Below are positions 1 through 9,836 of a DNA stretch of 64,000 nucleotides, one piece after another; the first letter of the stretch is position 1; every line of letters starts with the position of its first letter. This stretch comes from Dyella terrae (GTDB lineage Bacteria; Pseudomonadota; Gammaproteobacteria; Xanthomonadales; Rhodanobacteraceae), in the NCBI RefSeq assembly GCF_004322705.1, contig NZ_SIZZ01000002.1:248001-312000 (forward strand), read 5' to 3'. The notes under the pieces were generated by a model. The model was not told where the DNA came from. It did not search any database and saw only the letters and a list, made by a program, of their open reading frames with translations. The translations under genes and the position numbers were made by a program.

Positions 1-1
1 C

Positions 2-775
2 GAACTGGCGGTCAGTGGCATACACCTGACGCGCGGCGGGCGTCGCATTCTGCAGGATGTGAGCCTGCGCGCGCGGCCGGGTCGCGTGCTGGTCCTGATC
101 GGGCCCAACGGCGCGGGCAAGAGCAGCCTGATCAACCTGTTCGCGGGCCTGCTTGCGCCCTCGATGGGTGCGGTGACGCTCGACGGACAGCCCTTGCAGC
201 GCTGGTCGACGCATGCACTGGCGCGACGCCGGGCCATGCTCTCGCAGCACGTGCAGCTGGGCTTTTCGTTCCTGGCCGAGGAAGTGGTGCATCTGGGCCG
301 CAGCGCCCATGCGTCCGCAGGCGGCGACAGCGCCGAGCGCGACATTGTCGACGCGGCGATGCGCGCGGCACACGCCTGGCATCTGCGCGGCCGGGCCTAT
401 CCGGAGTTATCCGGCGGCGAAAAGCAGCGCGTGCAGCTGGCTCGCGTGCTGGCCCAGGTGTGGGATGCGCCGGAAGCCCATCCCTGGTTGTTGCTGGACG
501 AGCCTGAGGCTGGCCTGGACATCGCCCACCAGCATTTCGTGCTCCAGCGCGCCCGCGTGATGGCCACGCGTGGCTTTGGAGTGATCGCCGTGCTCCATGA
601 CCTGAACCTGGCCCTGCGCTATGCCGACGATGTCGCCGTGCTGTCCCAGGGCCGTCTGCTGCGCCACGGCAGCCCGGCCCATGCCCTGGATCCTGAGGTG
701 TTGTCGACGGTCTACGGCCTGTCATTGCGCCGCCAGCGGCTGGATGACGGGAACTGGGTGCTGCTTCCCGCCTGA
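2..775 (+). CDS. hmuV: Haem-type ABC transporter ATP-binding protein, 5' end cut by the window
   Basis: Cytoplasmic ATPase that powers an ABC importer of the HmuV/FecE class, probably for haem or another iron chelate. The frame is open from base 2 with a typical beta-strand start (ELAVSGIHLTRGG), so the true start is upstream; the GTG at 59 lies inside the domain. Walker A GPNGAGKSS is at about 101-127. The signature LSGGEKQR, Walker B LLLDEPEAGLD and switch histidine in VLHDLN follow in order. The long arginine-rich tail after the switch is usual for HmuV. It ends 102 bases before hemB on the same strand, which fits a haem or iron theme, but the permease and binding protein are outside the window, so the substrate is inferred. 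Confidence 0.85.
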   Translation, partial: ELAVSGIHLTRGGRRILQDVSLRARPGRVLVLIGPNGAGKSSLINLFAGLLAPSMGAVTLDGQPLQRWSTHALARRRAMLSQHVQLGFSFLAEEVVHLGRSAHASAGGDSAERDIVDAAMRAAHAWHLRGRAYPELSGGEKQRVQLARVLAQVWDAPEAHPWLLLDEPEAGLDIAHQHFVLQRARVMATRGFGVIAVLHDLNLALRYADDVAVLSQGRLLRHGSPAHALDPEVLSTVYGLSLRRQRLDDGNWVLLPA

Positions 776-1870
<1,095 letters not shown>

Positions 1871-1923
1871 GGCCGGGGCATTGACGCGCCCCTGTGAGGG
1901 CGCTCACTGCGCGTCGCTGTAAA

Positions 1924-1979
1924 TGGTGAACAGGGAAGAGCGGCTCACGGCCACCTTGGCCCGCATTTCCTATTCACCA
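1924..1979. repeat. Imperfect inverted repeat ending in tandem TTCACCA units
   Basis: TGGTGAACAGGGAA (1924-1937) faces TTTCCTATTCACCA (1966-1979) with two mismatches, and the right arm continues into another TTCACCATTCAT. It lies between hemB and the antiporter gene. Similar GGTGAAC/TTCACCG words recur at 42721-42858. It may act as a terminator-like hairpin or be a degenerate dispersed repeat. There is no T tract. Confidence 0.5.
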
Positions 1980-2094
1980 TTCACCATTCATAGCCCGCTT
2001 TGCGGGCGGCTTCACAGCCGGCTCCCGTCGCCGGATTCGCACGGTGCGTAGCACCGTGAAATAATCGCCCATCCCTCCGCTGTTGGGCGCGTAC

Positions 2095-3930
2095 GTGGAA
2101 AACCACTCCTTCCTCAACACCGCGCTGGTGTTCCTGTTGGCGACTGTGGTCGTCGTACCCCTGACCAAACGCTTCCGGCTTGGCGCCGTGATGGGTTTCC
2201 TGCTGGCTGGCGTGGTGATCGGGCCGCAGGTGCTGGGGCTGGTGGGTGACACCGAAGGCGTGGCGACGATCTCCGAGCTGGGCGTCGTGCTGATGCTGTT
2301 CGTGATCGGCCTGGAGCTTTCGCCGCAGCGTTTGTGGGTCATGCGCCGGCAGGTCTTCGGCACGGGCCTGTTGCAGGTGCTCGCGTGCAGCGTGGTGATT
2401 GGCGCCGGGTGTTATTTCCTGCTGGGCCTTACCGCGAACGCCGCCACGATCATTGGTGGCAGTCTTGCGCTGTCATCGACGGCATTCGGATTGCAGATCC
2501 TCGCTGAACGCAAAGAGGCCGGCTCCGCGTACGGGCGCCAGACCTTCGCCATCCTGCTGTTCCAGGACCTGGCCGCCATTCCGCTGATCGCTGCCGTGCC
2601 CTTGCTGGCGAGCACGTCGTCGGCTCATGGTCTGGATGTCCACGCCACCCTGCGCACCGTGGGCGCCATCGTCGTGGTCATCGTCGGCGGTCGCTATCTC
2701 TTGCGGCCGGTGTTCCGTTTCGTGGCGCGCGCGAATGCTCAGGAAGTGTCCACCGCCACGGCGCTGCTGGTGGTATTGGGCACCGCCTGGATCATGGAAC
2801 AGGTCGGCGTGTCCTCGACACTCGGCGCTTTTCTTGCCGGCGTGCTGCTGGCCGACTCGGAATATCGCCACGACCTCGAATCACAGATCGAGCCGTTCAA
2901 GGGTTTGTTGCTTGGCCTGTTCTTCATCAGCGTGGGCATGTCGATGGACATGCACCTGCTGCTGTCCAAGCCGGGCCTGGTGCTTGGCGTGACGGCCGCG
3001 GTGCTGCTGACCAAGGCGCTGATGCTGTGGCCGCTTGGACGCATCGTGGGTGGCCTCAATCATGCCGATTCGCTGCGCATGGTGGTGCTGCTCGCGTGTG
3101 GCGGCGAGTTTGCCTTCGTGGTGCTCAAGCAGGCGCTGGAGCAGAACATCATCCGTCCGTCGCTGCATGGCACGGTGGTGCTGGCCATTACCTTGTCGAT
3201 GGCGATCACGCCCCTGATGGTGGCGGCGGTCGGTCGCCTCATCGACACCAAGGCCAAGAAGCCCGATCGCGAATACGACACCATCGACACCGCGCCGCCG
3301 CGCGTGATCATCGCCGGCTTCGGGCGCATGGGTCAGATCGTGGGTCGTACGTTGCGCGCACAGCGCATCCCGTTCGTGGCGCTGGAATCCTCGGTGGAGC
3401 AGATGGACACGCTGCGCCGCTTCAACAACACGTCGCTGTTCTTCGGCGATCCGGCGCGCCCGGACCTGTTGCGCGCGGCGCAGGCCGACCAGGCGGAAGT
3501 GTTCGTGCTGGCCACCGATGACCCGGACGCCAACCTGCGCATCGCGCGCCTGGTGCGCCGCCAATACCCGCATCTGAAGATCGTCGCGCGCGCACGCAAT
3601 CGCCAGCACGTCTTCCGCCTGATGGACCTGGGTGTCGAGGAGCCGGTGCGCGAAACGTTCTATTCCAGCCTGAAAATGACGCGCAAGACGCTCGAAGCGC
3701 TGGGGCTTTCGCCGGAGCTGGCGGCCGATCGCGTCGAGCGGTTCCGCCAGCATGACGTCAAGCTGCTCAAGGCGCAGTACCTCGTCTATGACGACGAAAC
3801 CCGCCTGGTGCAGACCTCGCAGGAGGCCCTCAAGGACCTCATCCACCTGTTCGATGCCGACGACGATCCGGCGGCGAAGGAAGAGCGCGAAACCGCGAAG
3901 GTGGAAAATACCGTCAGCGACGAAAGCTGA
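2095..3930 (+). CDS. Kef-type monovalent cation:proton antiporter with RCK (TrkA-N) domain
   Basis: Inner-membrane CPA2 antiporter or channel that exchanges or releases K+ for H+. The first ~380 residues form about twelve membrane segments of the Na+/H+ exchanger fold. From about residue 400 a Rossmann RCK domain begins with VIIAGFGRMGQIVG, a nucleotide-binding glycine motif, and runs to about 520; a charged tail follows. The 611-residue length and layout match the KefB/KefC/YbaL group, but no glutathione-gating assignment can be made from sequence alone. The start is uncertain: GTG 2095 gives MENHSFLNTALVF, and TTG 2083 is four codons earlier. Neither has a strong ribosome site. It ends one base before the convergent SRPBCC gene. 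Confidence 0.9.
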   Translation: MENHSFLNTALVFLLATVVVVPLTKRFRLGAVMGFLLAGVVIGPQVLGLVGDTEGVATISELGVVLMLFVIGLELSPQRLWVMRRQVFGTGLLQVLACSVVIGAGCYFLLGLTANAATIIGGSLALSSTAFGLQILAERKEAGSAYGRQTFAILLFQDLAAIPLIAAVPLLASTSSAHGLDVHATLRTVGAIVVVIVGGRYLLRPVFRFVARANAQEVSTATALLVVLGTAWIMEQVGVSSTLGAFLAGVLLADSEYRHDLESQIEPFKGLLLGLFFISVGMSMDMHLLLSKPGLVLGVTAAVLLTKALMLWPLGRIVGGLNHADSLRMVVLLACGGEFAFVVLKQALEQNIIRPSLHGTVVLAITLSMAITPLMVAAVGRLIDTKAKKPDREYDTIDTAPPRVIIAGFGRMGQIVGRTLRAQRIPFVALESSVEQMDTLRRFNNTSLFFGDPARPDLLRAAQADQAEVFVLATDDPDANLRIARLVRRQYPHLKIVARARNRQHVFRLMDLGVEEPVRETFYSSLKMTRKTLEALGLSPELAADRVERFRQHDVKLLKAQYLVYDDETRLVQTSQEALKDLIHLFDADDDPAAKEERETAKVENTVSDES

Positions 3931-4374
3931 TCACTCGACGTAGGCGGCGAGGTTGGCCAGCGTCGAGCGCATGCCTTCCTCGTGGTCGCGCGGATCGATG
4001 CCCGCAGGCACGTCCGTTGCCTCGACGGTCACCTGTGTGCCGTCCGGACGAGCATCCAATTGCCACGTCATGGTCATCGTGCCGGCGAACGTCGGGTCGG
4101 TGGATTTGAATTCGACCGTCATGACCATGCGGCGATCAGGTGCGAAATCAACAAAGCGTCCGGTGATCTCGTCCGTGTGTTCGGACGATTTGCCAGGCGC
4201 GTTCTCGAAGATGAGCGTCATGGCGAGGCGTCCCCCGGGAACCGGCTCGAACACGTCGATCACGGCTTTGGCGCCGCGCGGCGCGAGCCAGTGCGCCATG
4301 GCGTCCCTGCCGCGAAAGGCGCGATAGATCGTGCCCGGATCGGCATGGATCAGGCGCGATGCACTTTGCGTCAT
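3931..4374 (-). CDS. SRPBCC / AHSA1-like domain protein
   Basis: A single-domain protein of 147 residues with the START-like fold of the Aha1/activator-of-Hsp90 homolog family (SRPBCC). The pattern ASRLIHADPGTIYRAF, then a DAMAHWLAP stretch and the closing EGMRSTLANLAAYVE helix are typical; these domains usually bind a small hydrophobic ligand and many have no assigned role. I chose ATG 4374 because the fold begins just after it. ATG 4443 is in frame but adds an untypical leader. Its stop abuts the stop of the convergent antiporter gene with no spacer. Confidence 0.8.
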   Translation of the reverse strand: MTQSASRLIHADPGTIYRAFRGRDAMAHWLAPRGAKAVIDVFEPVPGGRLAMTLIFENAPGKSSEHTDEITGRFVDFAPDRRMVMTVEFKSTDPTFAGTMTMTWQLDARPDGTQVTVEATDVPAGIDPRDHEEGMRSTLANLAAYVE

Positions 4375-4478
4375 GGCCTGTGAGGGATGCACGGACGGTT
4401 GCTCCGCGATGGCTTCAGTCGCCGGATAGTAAGCACGGTGCATGTGACTTCGATGGCAAGGGCGTCCGTTCGGGTGCC

Positions 4479-4946
4479 TCAAGCGCCCCTGCGTCTGCGC
4501 ACATACCCGAGCGTCGCGCGCACAGGAAGACTCAGGATCGCACCGACCATGATTCCCGCACCAAGGAGTGCTATCGCCCGCATGATGTCGTGGCCGACCG
4601 GACCCTGCAGGTATGCAAGGTGTTGCCACTCGAGTGTGGCGATGAAGCACAGGGCGAGCGCGCAGGGCAGGCCGATGGCGAACCAGCTGACGATCAGTCC
4701 AAAGGGTCCCATGCGTTGGTCCGCCATCGCCTCGAACACCATGGTGCGGCCCCGGATACTGCCGATGGGGTCGTAGGTGTTGGGTACCACTTGAGCTTGC
4801 CGCTCGCGCGCCTCGCGCACCGTCACTTCGACCGGGGCGCAGTCCTCGTGTGCGACCTTGCGTTCGTGCGCCTGGACTTGCGCCAGGTTGCCGTTGGGAT
4901 CGTCAACGATGAACTTCACGCCGGCAACGTGGATTTCCTGCTTCAC
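4479..4946 (-). CDS. Hypothetical protein with two predicted membrane segments
   Basis: I do not recognise the family. The 155-residue product has a hydrophilic first half (about residues 1-80) rich in acidic residues, then two hydrophobic stretches (about 84-105 and 120-142) and a basic C-terminus GYVRRRRGA, which suggests a small inner-membrane protein with a cytoplasmic N-terminal domain. The GTG start at 4946 is well supported: AAGGAG lies about seven bases upstream on the minus strand. It sits 104 bases upstream of the SRPBCC gene in the same direction and may be co-transcribed with it. Confidence 0.7.
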   Translation of the reverse strand: MKQEIHVAGVKFIVDDPNGNLAQVQAHERKVAHEDCAPVEVTVREARERQAQVVPNTYDPIGSIRGRTMVFEAMADQRMGPFGLIVSWFAIGLPCALALCFIATLEWQHLAYLQGPVGHDIMRAIALLGAGIMVGAILSLPVRATLGYVRRRRGA

Positions 4947-5039
4947 CTGTAGCTCCTTGTGATGGTAAGGCGACCGCTAGTCCCTTGGCCGGCAGTGCAT
5001 GCCTCCACCGGTTTCATCCATGGCCCCGCGCGTTTCGTT

Positions 5040-5603
5040 TCACCCACCCGGCGGTTGATAGGTATCAAGAAACTTACCCACGAAGTTGCCTTCTTCGTGC
5101 CCATCCGGGTAGGTGATGGTCCAGTCTTCGATGTCTGATTCGGAAACCGCCATCGCCTGGCCTGGCTGGTAGTCGGTCAATAACTGCATCTGCGAGGCGA
5201 GCAGGCCACGGACGACGCCATCCTTGATCGAAAGCACTTCAAGGAAGACGGATTCCTGTTTGCCTGCGGAGTGCAGCGTGACGGTGACGTAGAAATGCTG
5301 GCCCGCGGGTAGCCCGGCGAGATAGCGGGACTTCGCGGCGGGATAGGCGGCTTTCGCCTGCTCGCGATAGGGCGCCGTGGCTGCGCGAAAGGCATCGATG
5401 GCATCACGCTCCAGGACGCGCGGCTTGTCCTGTGGCGCGTCGGGCGAAAGCGGGGAAAGTTGCGCGGGCGCGTTGATGCTGCTGGCTGCGGCGGGCGCGA
5501 CCTTGTCGCCCCGCTTTCCGGCGGCATCGGCGCATACGCAAAGCAAGAACAAAAAAGCCGCCGAGACCATCAGCGGCTTGAACGCATCGTGGCGCAGCGT
5601 CAT
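5040..5603 (-). CDS. DUF2314 domain protein with N-terminal signal sequence
   Basis: Exported or membrane-tethered protein of 187 residues. An N-terminal hydrophobic run (MVSAAFLFLLCVCADA) looks like a signal peptide. The C-terminal ~110 residues match the DUF2314 pattern, ending in DIEDWTITYPDGHEEGNFVG, where the DW and G-x-F elements are typical. The function of DUF2314 is not established. ATG 5603 is chosen because the signal sequence starts there; the frame is open further upstream, but only across the end of the neighbouring gene. It lies 79 bases downstream of the ankyrin gene on the same strand, so they may form a two-gene unit. Confidence 0.75.
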   Translation of the reverse strand: MTLRHDAFKPLMVSAAFLFLLCVCADAAGKRGDKVAPAAASSINAPAQLSPLSPDAPQDKPRVLERDAIDAFRAATAPYREQAKAAYPAAKSRYLAGLPAGQHFYVTVTLHSAGKQESVFLEVLSIKDGVVRGLLASQMQLLTDYQPGQAMAVSESDIEDWTITYPDGHEEGNFVGKFLDTYQPPGG

Positions 5604-5682
5604 GAGTCCCCCCGAACTCGCCAGAACAAGCGGATCCAGCCTAAGGCACGGCCGGCATGCCGGCCAAGTGCCTCGTCGGGGC

Positions 5683-8600
5683 TTACTCGCTGGCCGGCTG
5701 GCGCAGTGTCTGGCGCACGCTTGGCATGGCGCCCTGACGTGCGGCCAGCTCGTGGGCGATGTCGACAAAGCCCAGGTGGCGAGCGACATCGGCGGCCGTG
5801 CGACCAAAGGCGTCGGCGGCGCTGCGATCGGCGCCACGTGCGAGCAGTACGCGTGCGGGCGGCAGCAATGCATGCATCGCGCAGGCGTGCAGGGCGGTCA
5901 CGCCGCGCTGGTCGGCCTGTTCGATGCGTGCGCCGGCGTCGAGCAACACCGGCAACAGGGCGCCGACATGGGTCGGATCGCAATCGCTGCCCGGGCGCAG
6001 ATGTGCACCCAGCAGCAGGAGCAGCGGCGACTTGCCTTCGCTATCGGCGAGGTTCGCGTCGGCGTCCCGCTTGAGCAGCGCATCGAACAGGCGACGGGCG
6101 CGCAGGCTGTCGTTGTGCTCGAAGCCAAACTGCGCCGCGGCATGAAGTGCGCTGTGACCACGGGCATCCACCGCCTGGATGTCGGCGCCGCCATCGAGCA
6201 ATTGCTCGGCGATGTCGGGGAAGCCCATCGCAGCGGCCACCATCAACGCGGTGGCGTCACCGGGCAGTCGCTGGTCAACCGCGACGTTGTGTTCGAGCAG
6301 CAGGGCGACGAGTGCATCGCGACGGCCGCTGACCGCAGCGACGAGTGGCGTCATGCCATTGCGTGCGCCCAGGCCCATATCCGCGCCGTGATCGAGCAGG
6401 CGCGCTGCGATCTCGCGATGACCCATGCCGCAGGCGTGCAGCAGTGCGGTGGCGCCCTTGCTGTCATGCGTATTCACGTTGAAACCGAGTTCGAGCAGGC
6501 GTTCCACGGCGGCGAGGCCACCGGCCGCCGCGGCGGCGGGCAGGTCTTCTTCGCGTAGCGTGCGCGTCGGGCGCGGCCACTCGCCCCAGTCGAGCCAGCG
6601 TTCGACATCGCCATGCTCAAAGGCCAGGCCCATCGGCGTTTCGCCATTGGCGTCCGTGGCTTCCGCATCCGCGCCGTGCGCCACCAGCACGCGCACCAGC
6701 GGCAAGGATGCCTGGCCATGTTCGAGGGCGGCGAAAAGCGGCGTGCGGCCCTGGGCATCGCGCGTGTTGGGGTTGCATCCGCGGGCAAGGAGGTTTTGCA
6801 GCACGGGCAGCTGGGCCTGTGCGGCAGCGAGGTGGACGGGCGTGCGTTCGCGCGCATCCGGGCCAAACGGATCGGCGCCGCCTTCGATCAGGCGCAAGGC
6901 AAAGGCGTTGCTGTTGGCGCTGCCGTCAAGACGCTGCAGCGCCTGCGCCAGCAGGCCGGTGCCGGCGGGCGATGCGCCGGCGTCGAGCAGGTCCTGCACC
7001 GCTTCGATGGACGTCGGCAGCTGCAGCAGCAGTGCGTCGAACAGGCGGCGACCCAGCGGCGGCAGCGCAACATCGCCGCCCTCCACCATGTCGGCGTCGT
7101 CGACCAGCTGCGGCTGCAAACGCGCTTCGGCGGTCAGCGCATGATCGAGCAGCCAACGACGCGCGGCGCCGAGGCCAGGGCCGGCGAGGTCCAGGTAGAG
7201 CTGGGCGAGCTGGCCTTGCGACCACTCGCGCACGCGGTGCACGAAGGTGGAGACCACGGCCCAATGGCCGAAGCGCAGCGCGTCCAGCAGATGCGCCGGG
7301 CTGTCGGCGCCCTCCGGCATGGCTTCGTCGAAACGCAGGTTGGTGGGCAGCGGCGTTTCGGGATCGAGCAGGGTCACCAGATCCCAGCGTCCGGCAGCGG
7401 CCGCATGATCGAGTGCGCTGCGGCCATCGCTGCCCAGCGCTTTGGGCTCCGCGCCGAGCGCGAGTAACGCGCGAATGGTCTCTGCGTGGGCGTGAGGCGA
7501 CTGGCAGGCAAGCGTCAACGCATCGCGACCATGACTGTCGCGCACGCGCGCATCCGGTTGTGCCTCGGCGAGCAGTTGCACGATGCCGACGGCACCGGCG
7601 CGCGCCGCTTCCATCAAGGCGGTGCTGCCGCGCTGGTCGATGAGCGAAGCGTCAGCTCCCGCCGCGCACAGCACGCGCGCGATCTGTTCATGACCTTCGC
7701 TGGCCGATTCCATCAACGCACTGCGATGGCGTGCATCGACGGCGTTCACGCTGGCGCGGGCCTTGAGCAACATGCGCACGCCTTCGACATCGTCGTCGGC
7801 GATGCCGGCGGCGGCGACCAGCGCCGGCTCGCCATCGGGCACGGTCGGCTTGGCGCCGTGCTCAAGCAGGAACTTCACCAGCGGCCAGTTGGCCGCACGG
7901 CAGGCGGCCGCCAGCGGACTGACGCGCTGGCGATTGAGCGCATTCACCGGCGCACCCGCATCGAGCAGCATCGCCGCCACGATCGGCTCGCCACTGAGCA
8001 CGGCCCCGTGCAGCGCCGTGTTGCCTTCGAGATCGGTAGCCAGCGGGCTGGCGCCATTGGCCAGCAAAGTCATCACCGCATCCGGGCGGCCATGCCAGCT
8101 GTCGCGCGTGGCCGCCAGCAGCGGGGTGAAGCCGCCGCTGGAATGATTGACGTTGGCACCCTTGGCGATCAGGGCGCGCAGCAGGCGCGGGTCGGGGAGG
8201 AGCGCGGCGAGCATCAGGACCGGACGCTGGTCGCGATCGCCCGCTTCGGGTGCCGTGTTCGGATCGGCGCCGGCTTCGACCAGGGCCAGGGCCCGCTCGA
8301 TATCACCGTCGCGGGTCGCTGCCAGCAGTGCCTGTGCCTGTTCCGGCGTTCCGGCGGTGCGTTCTTCCTCGCTCAGCACCGGCGGCGCGGCCTTCGGAAC
8401 CGGCGCGCGGCGCGGTTCCTCGACGCCGCCCGCCGGTTGCCTTAAAGGGCGGCGGCCCTCGCAGAGCAAGGCGCGCAAGGTGCGGTTGGCGATGATCAGG
8501 CAGCACAACGGGAGCAGCACCACGCCATAGATAGCCAGCGCGGTGATGCGCAGCTCGGACGGCAGCACGCCATACAGGCCCGACAGCACGATGGCGGTGA

Positions 8601-9144
8601 ACGCCAGCACCAGCAACGCGAGCGCCGCCGGCAGGAAATGGGTGAAGAAGCGTTCTTCCCGGGACAGGTGCTTGCCGAAGGCGACGCTGCGCGCGACGGC
8701 CGTGAAAATCCACGAGCCATCACTCTGCGGCGGATAGGCGTCGTCCCACAGATACACCAGGCCAAACGCGGGCCACATGCGCCACAGCGCGGCGAGCGCG
8801 ATCACCAGGGACGCCGCCAGCATCAGCGTCGCGCCCAGGCTGTGTTCCTGGCTGAGCTTGAGCATGGGCCAGGCCACCAGCACGAACACCAGCACCACAT
8901 AGGCGGAGGTCATCACCAGATGCGCCGCGCCCCGGCGCATCACCGTGCGCAGGAAATGGGGTTCCGGATCGAAGCCTATCGCGTGCGATACCGCCGCCAT
9001 CGTCAGGGCATTCGCCAGCAGCAACGGTATGAGCGACAGCGGATGGTCGCTCAGTGCGGCGATCGCCACGGCGATCAGGCCGGGAACGAACCACAGAAGG
9101 GCCTGAAGGAAAGGCGTCGGGCGGCGCAATTTGGAATAGGACAT
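5683..9144 (-). CDS. Large membrane-anchored ankyrin-repeat protein
   Basis: A 1153-residue protein. The first ~215 residues hold about six hydrophobic segments (starting LLWFVPGLIAVAIAALS). A proline/arginine-rich linker (about 225-255) follows. The remaining ~890 residues are ankyrin repeats, many with the canonical G-x-TPL-x-xA pattern (for example GNTALHGAVLSGEPIVAAML and GRTPLFAALEHGQ). I estimate over twenty repeats. The array is probably cytoplasmic and mediates protein contacts; partners are unknown. ATG 9144 is the only sensible start. Xanthomonad genomes commonly carry similar proteins. A DUF2314 gene follows on the same strand. Confidence 0.88.
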   Translation of the reverse strand: MSYSKLRRPTPFLQALLWFVPGLIAVAIAALSDHPLSLIPLLLANALTMAAVSHAIGFDPEPHFLRTVMRRGAAHLVMTSAYVVLVFVLVAWPMLKLSQEHSLGATLMLAASLVIALAALWRMWPAFGLVYLWDDAYPPQSDGSWIFTAVARSVAFGKHLSREERFFTHFLPAALALLVLAFTAIVLSGLYGVLPSELRITALAIYGVVLLPLCCLIIANRTLRALLCEGRRPLRQPAGGVEEPRRAPVPKAAPPVLSEEERTAGTPEQAQALLAATRDGDIERALALVEAGADPNTAPEAGDRDQRPVLMLAALLPDPRLLRALIAKGANVNHSSGGFTPLLAATRDSWHGRPDAVMTLLANGASPLATDLEGNTALHGAVLSGEPIVAAMLLDAGAPVNALNRQRVSPLAAACRAANWPLVKFLLEHGAKPTVPDGEPALVAAAGIADDDVEGVRMLLKARASVNAVDARHRSALMESASEGHEQIARVLCAAGADASLIDQRGSTALMEAARAGAVGIVQLLAEAQPDARVRDSHGRDALTLACQSPHAHAETIRALLALGAEPKALGSDGRSALDHAAAAGRWDLVTLLDPETPLPTNLRFDEAMPEGADSPAHLLDALRFGHWAVVSTFVHRVREWSQGQLAQLYLDLAGPGLGAARRWLLDHALTAEARLQPQLVDDADMVEGGDVALPPLGRRLFDALLLQLPTSIEAVQDLLDAGASPAGTGLLAQALQRLDGSANSNAFALRLIEGGADPFGPDARERTPVHLAAAQAQLPVLQNLLARGCNPNTRDAQGRTPLFAALEHGQASLPLVRVLVAHGADAEATDANGETPMGLAFEHGDVERWLDWGEWPRPTRTLREEDLPAAAAAGGLAAVERLLELGFNVNTHDSKGATALLHACGMGHREIAARLLDHGADMGLGARNGMTPLVAAVSGRRDALVALLLEHNVAVDQRLPGDATALMVAAAMGFPDIAEQLLDGGADIQAVDARGHSALHAAAQFGFEHNDSLRARRLFDALLKRDADANLADSEGKSPLLLLLGAHLRPGSDCDPTHVGALLPVLLDAGARIEQADQRGVTALHACAMHALLPPARVLLARGADRSAADAFGRTAADVARHLGFVDIAHELAARQGAMPSVRQTLRQPASE

Positions 9145-9199
9145 GGTCGGGGAGTATAGGAATCGTCAGAACGGCAGAAGGTAATCCCGCGTTAACAGC

Positions 9200-9505
9200 T
9201 CAACGCTTCCCGGCTTCGTCGGAAAGATCCTGCGGCGCTTCGTTGTACGGCAAATGATTGGCCGACGTCAGCGATTGCGGTGGCGGCACCTGGAGATGCC
9301 AACCCTGGGTGCTCAGGTGATCGAGCACCGCGCGGGCATCTTCTTGCGGCAACTTCCGTTCCGGGTCGAGCTGGACCTCGAGGACGAAGCGCAGCTGGCC
9401 CAGCATGGTCGTCAGCGTGGCCGGCACGATGGCAAAGTCGTCGCGGCGTGCAAGCCACAGATAGGTATCGGTCTTGCGCTGGCTCGCGTAGACAAAACAC
9501 TGCAT
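9200..9505 (-). CDS. YcgL domain-containing protein
   Basis: A 101-residue cytoplasmic protein of the gammaproteobacterial YcgL family, whose function is not established. It starts with the characteristic MQCFVYASQRKTDTYLWLA and continues through the conserved LRFVLEVQLDPERKL helix/strand region. The start at 9505 follows the family convention, although no clear ribosome site precedes it; a longer frame to 9565 adds twenty residues without family character. It lies 55 bases upstream of the ankyrin gene on the same strand. Confidence 0.88.
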   Translation of the reverse strand: MQCFVYASQRKTDTYLWLARRDDFAIVPATLTTMLGQLRFVLEVQLDPERKLPQEDARAVLDHLSTQGWHLQVPPPQSLTSANHLPYNEAPQDLSDEAGKR

Positions 9506-9836
9506 GGAAGGAACCCCGATGGAGGAAAGGCAACGGCCGCCCGCGAATCCGGGCGCCATCGGCAATCCGCCATGGTCCCCTCAGTTACGTCCGGGGTCAA
9601 CGCGTGCGGTGCCGATCATGCGCCTATCCGTCACGAACGGAGCGCAACACGCCCGAACCCCGGCCTTTGCTGCAACCGCACTTGCAAGGGTCAGGGCCAG
9701 CCGGCACAGTGCCGGGCAGGGGTGTCAAACGCGCGTATGAATTTTTGTGCCGATAGGCCCCCGTAACGATGCTTGTAAATAAAGCGTTACACTCGACTGT
9801 TCCCGAGCCGGATCAACGATAAGCAGGAGCTATCCG
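9506..9836. other. 331-base intergenic region upstream of fadL-like gene
   Basis: No convincing gene is visible. The left two thirds are GC-rich. The right third is AT-richer and should hold the promoter of the FadL-type gene. It contains the inverted repeat at 9763-9790 and an AGGAG ribosome site just before ATG 9837. Confidence 0.5.
9763..9790. promoter_or_regulatory. Inverted repeat GTAACG-N16-CGTTAC upstream of fadL-like gene
   Basis: GTAACG (9763-9768) and CGTTAC (9785-9790) are exact inverted arms around an AT-rich 16-base centre, 47 bases before the FadL-type start codon. The placement fits an operator overlapping the core promoter. The binding protein is unknown; a fatty-acid regulator is a guess. 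Confidence 0.4.
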
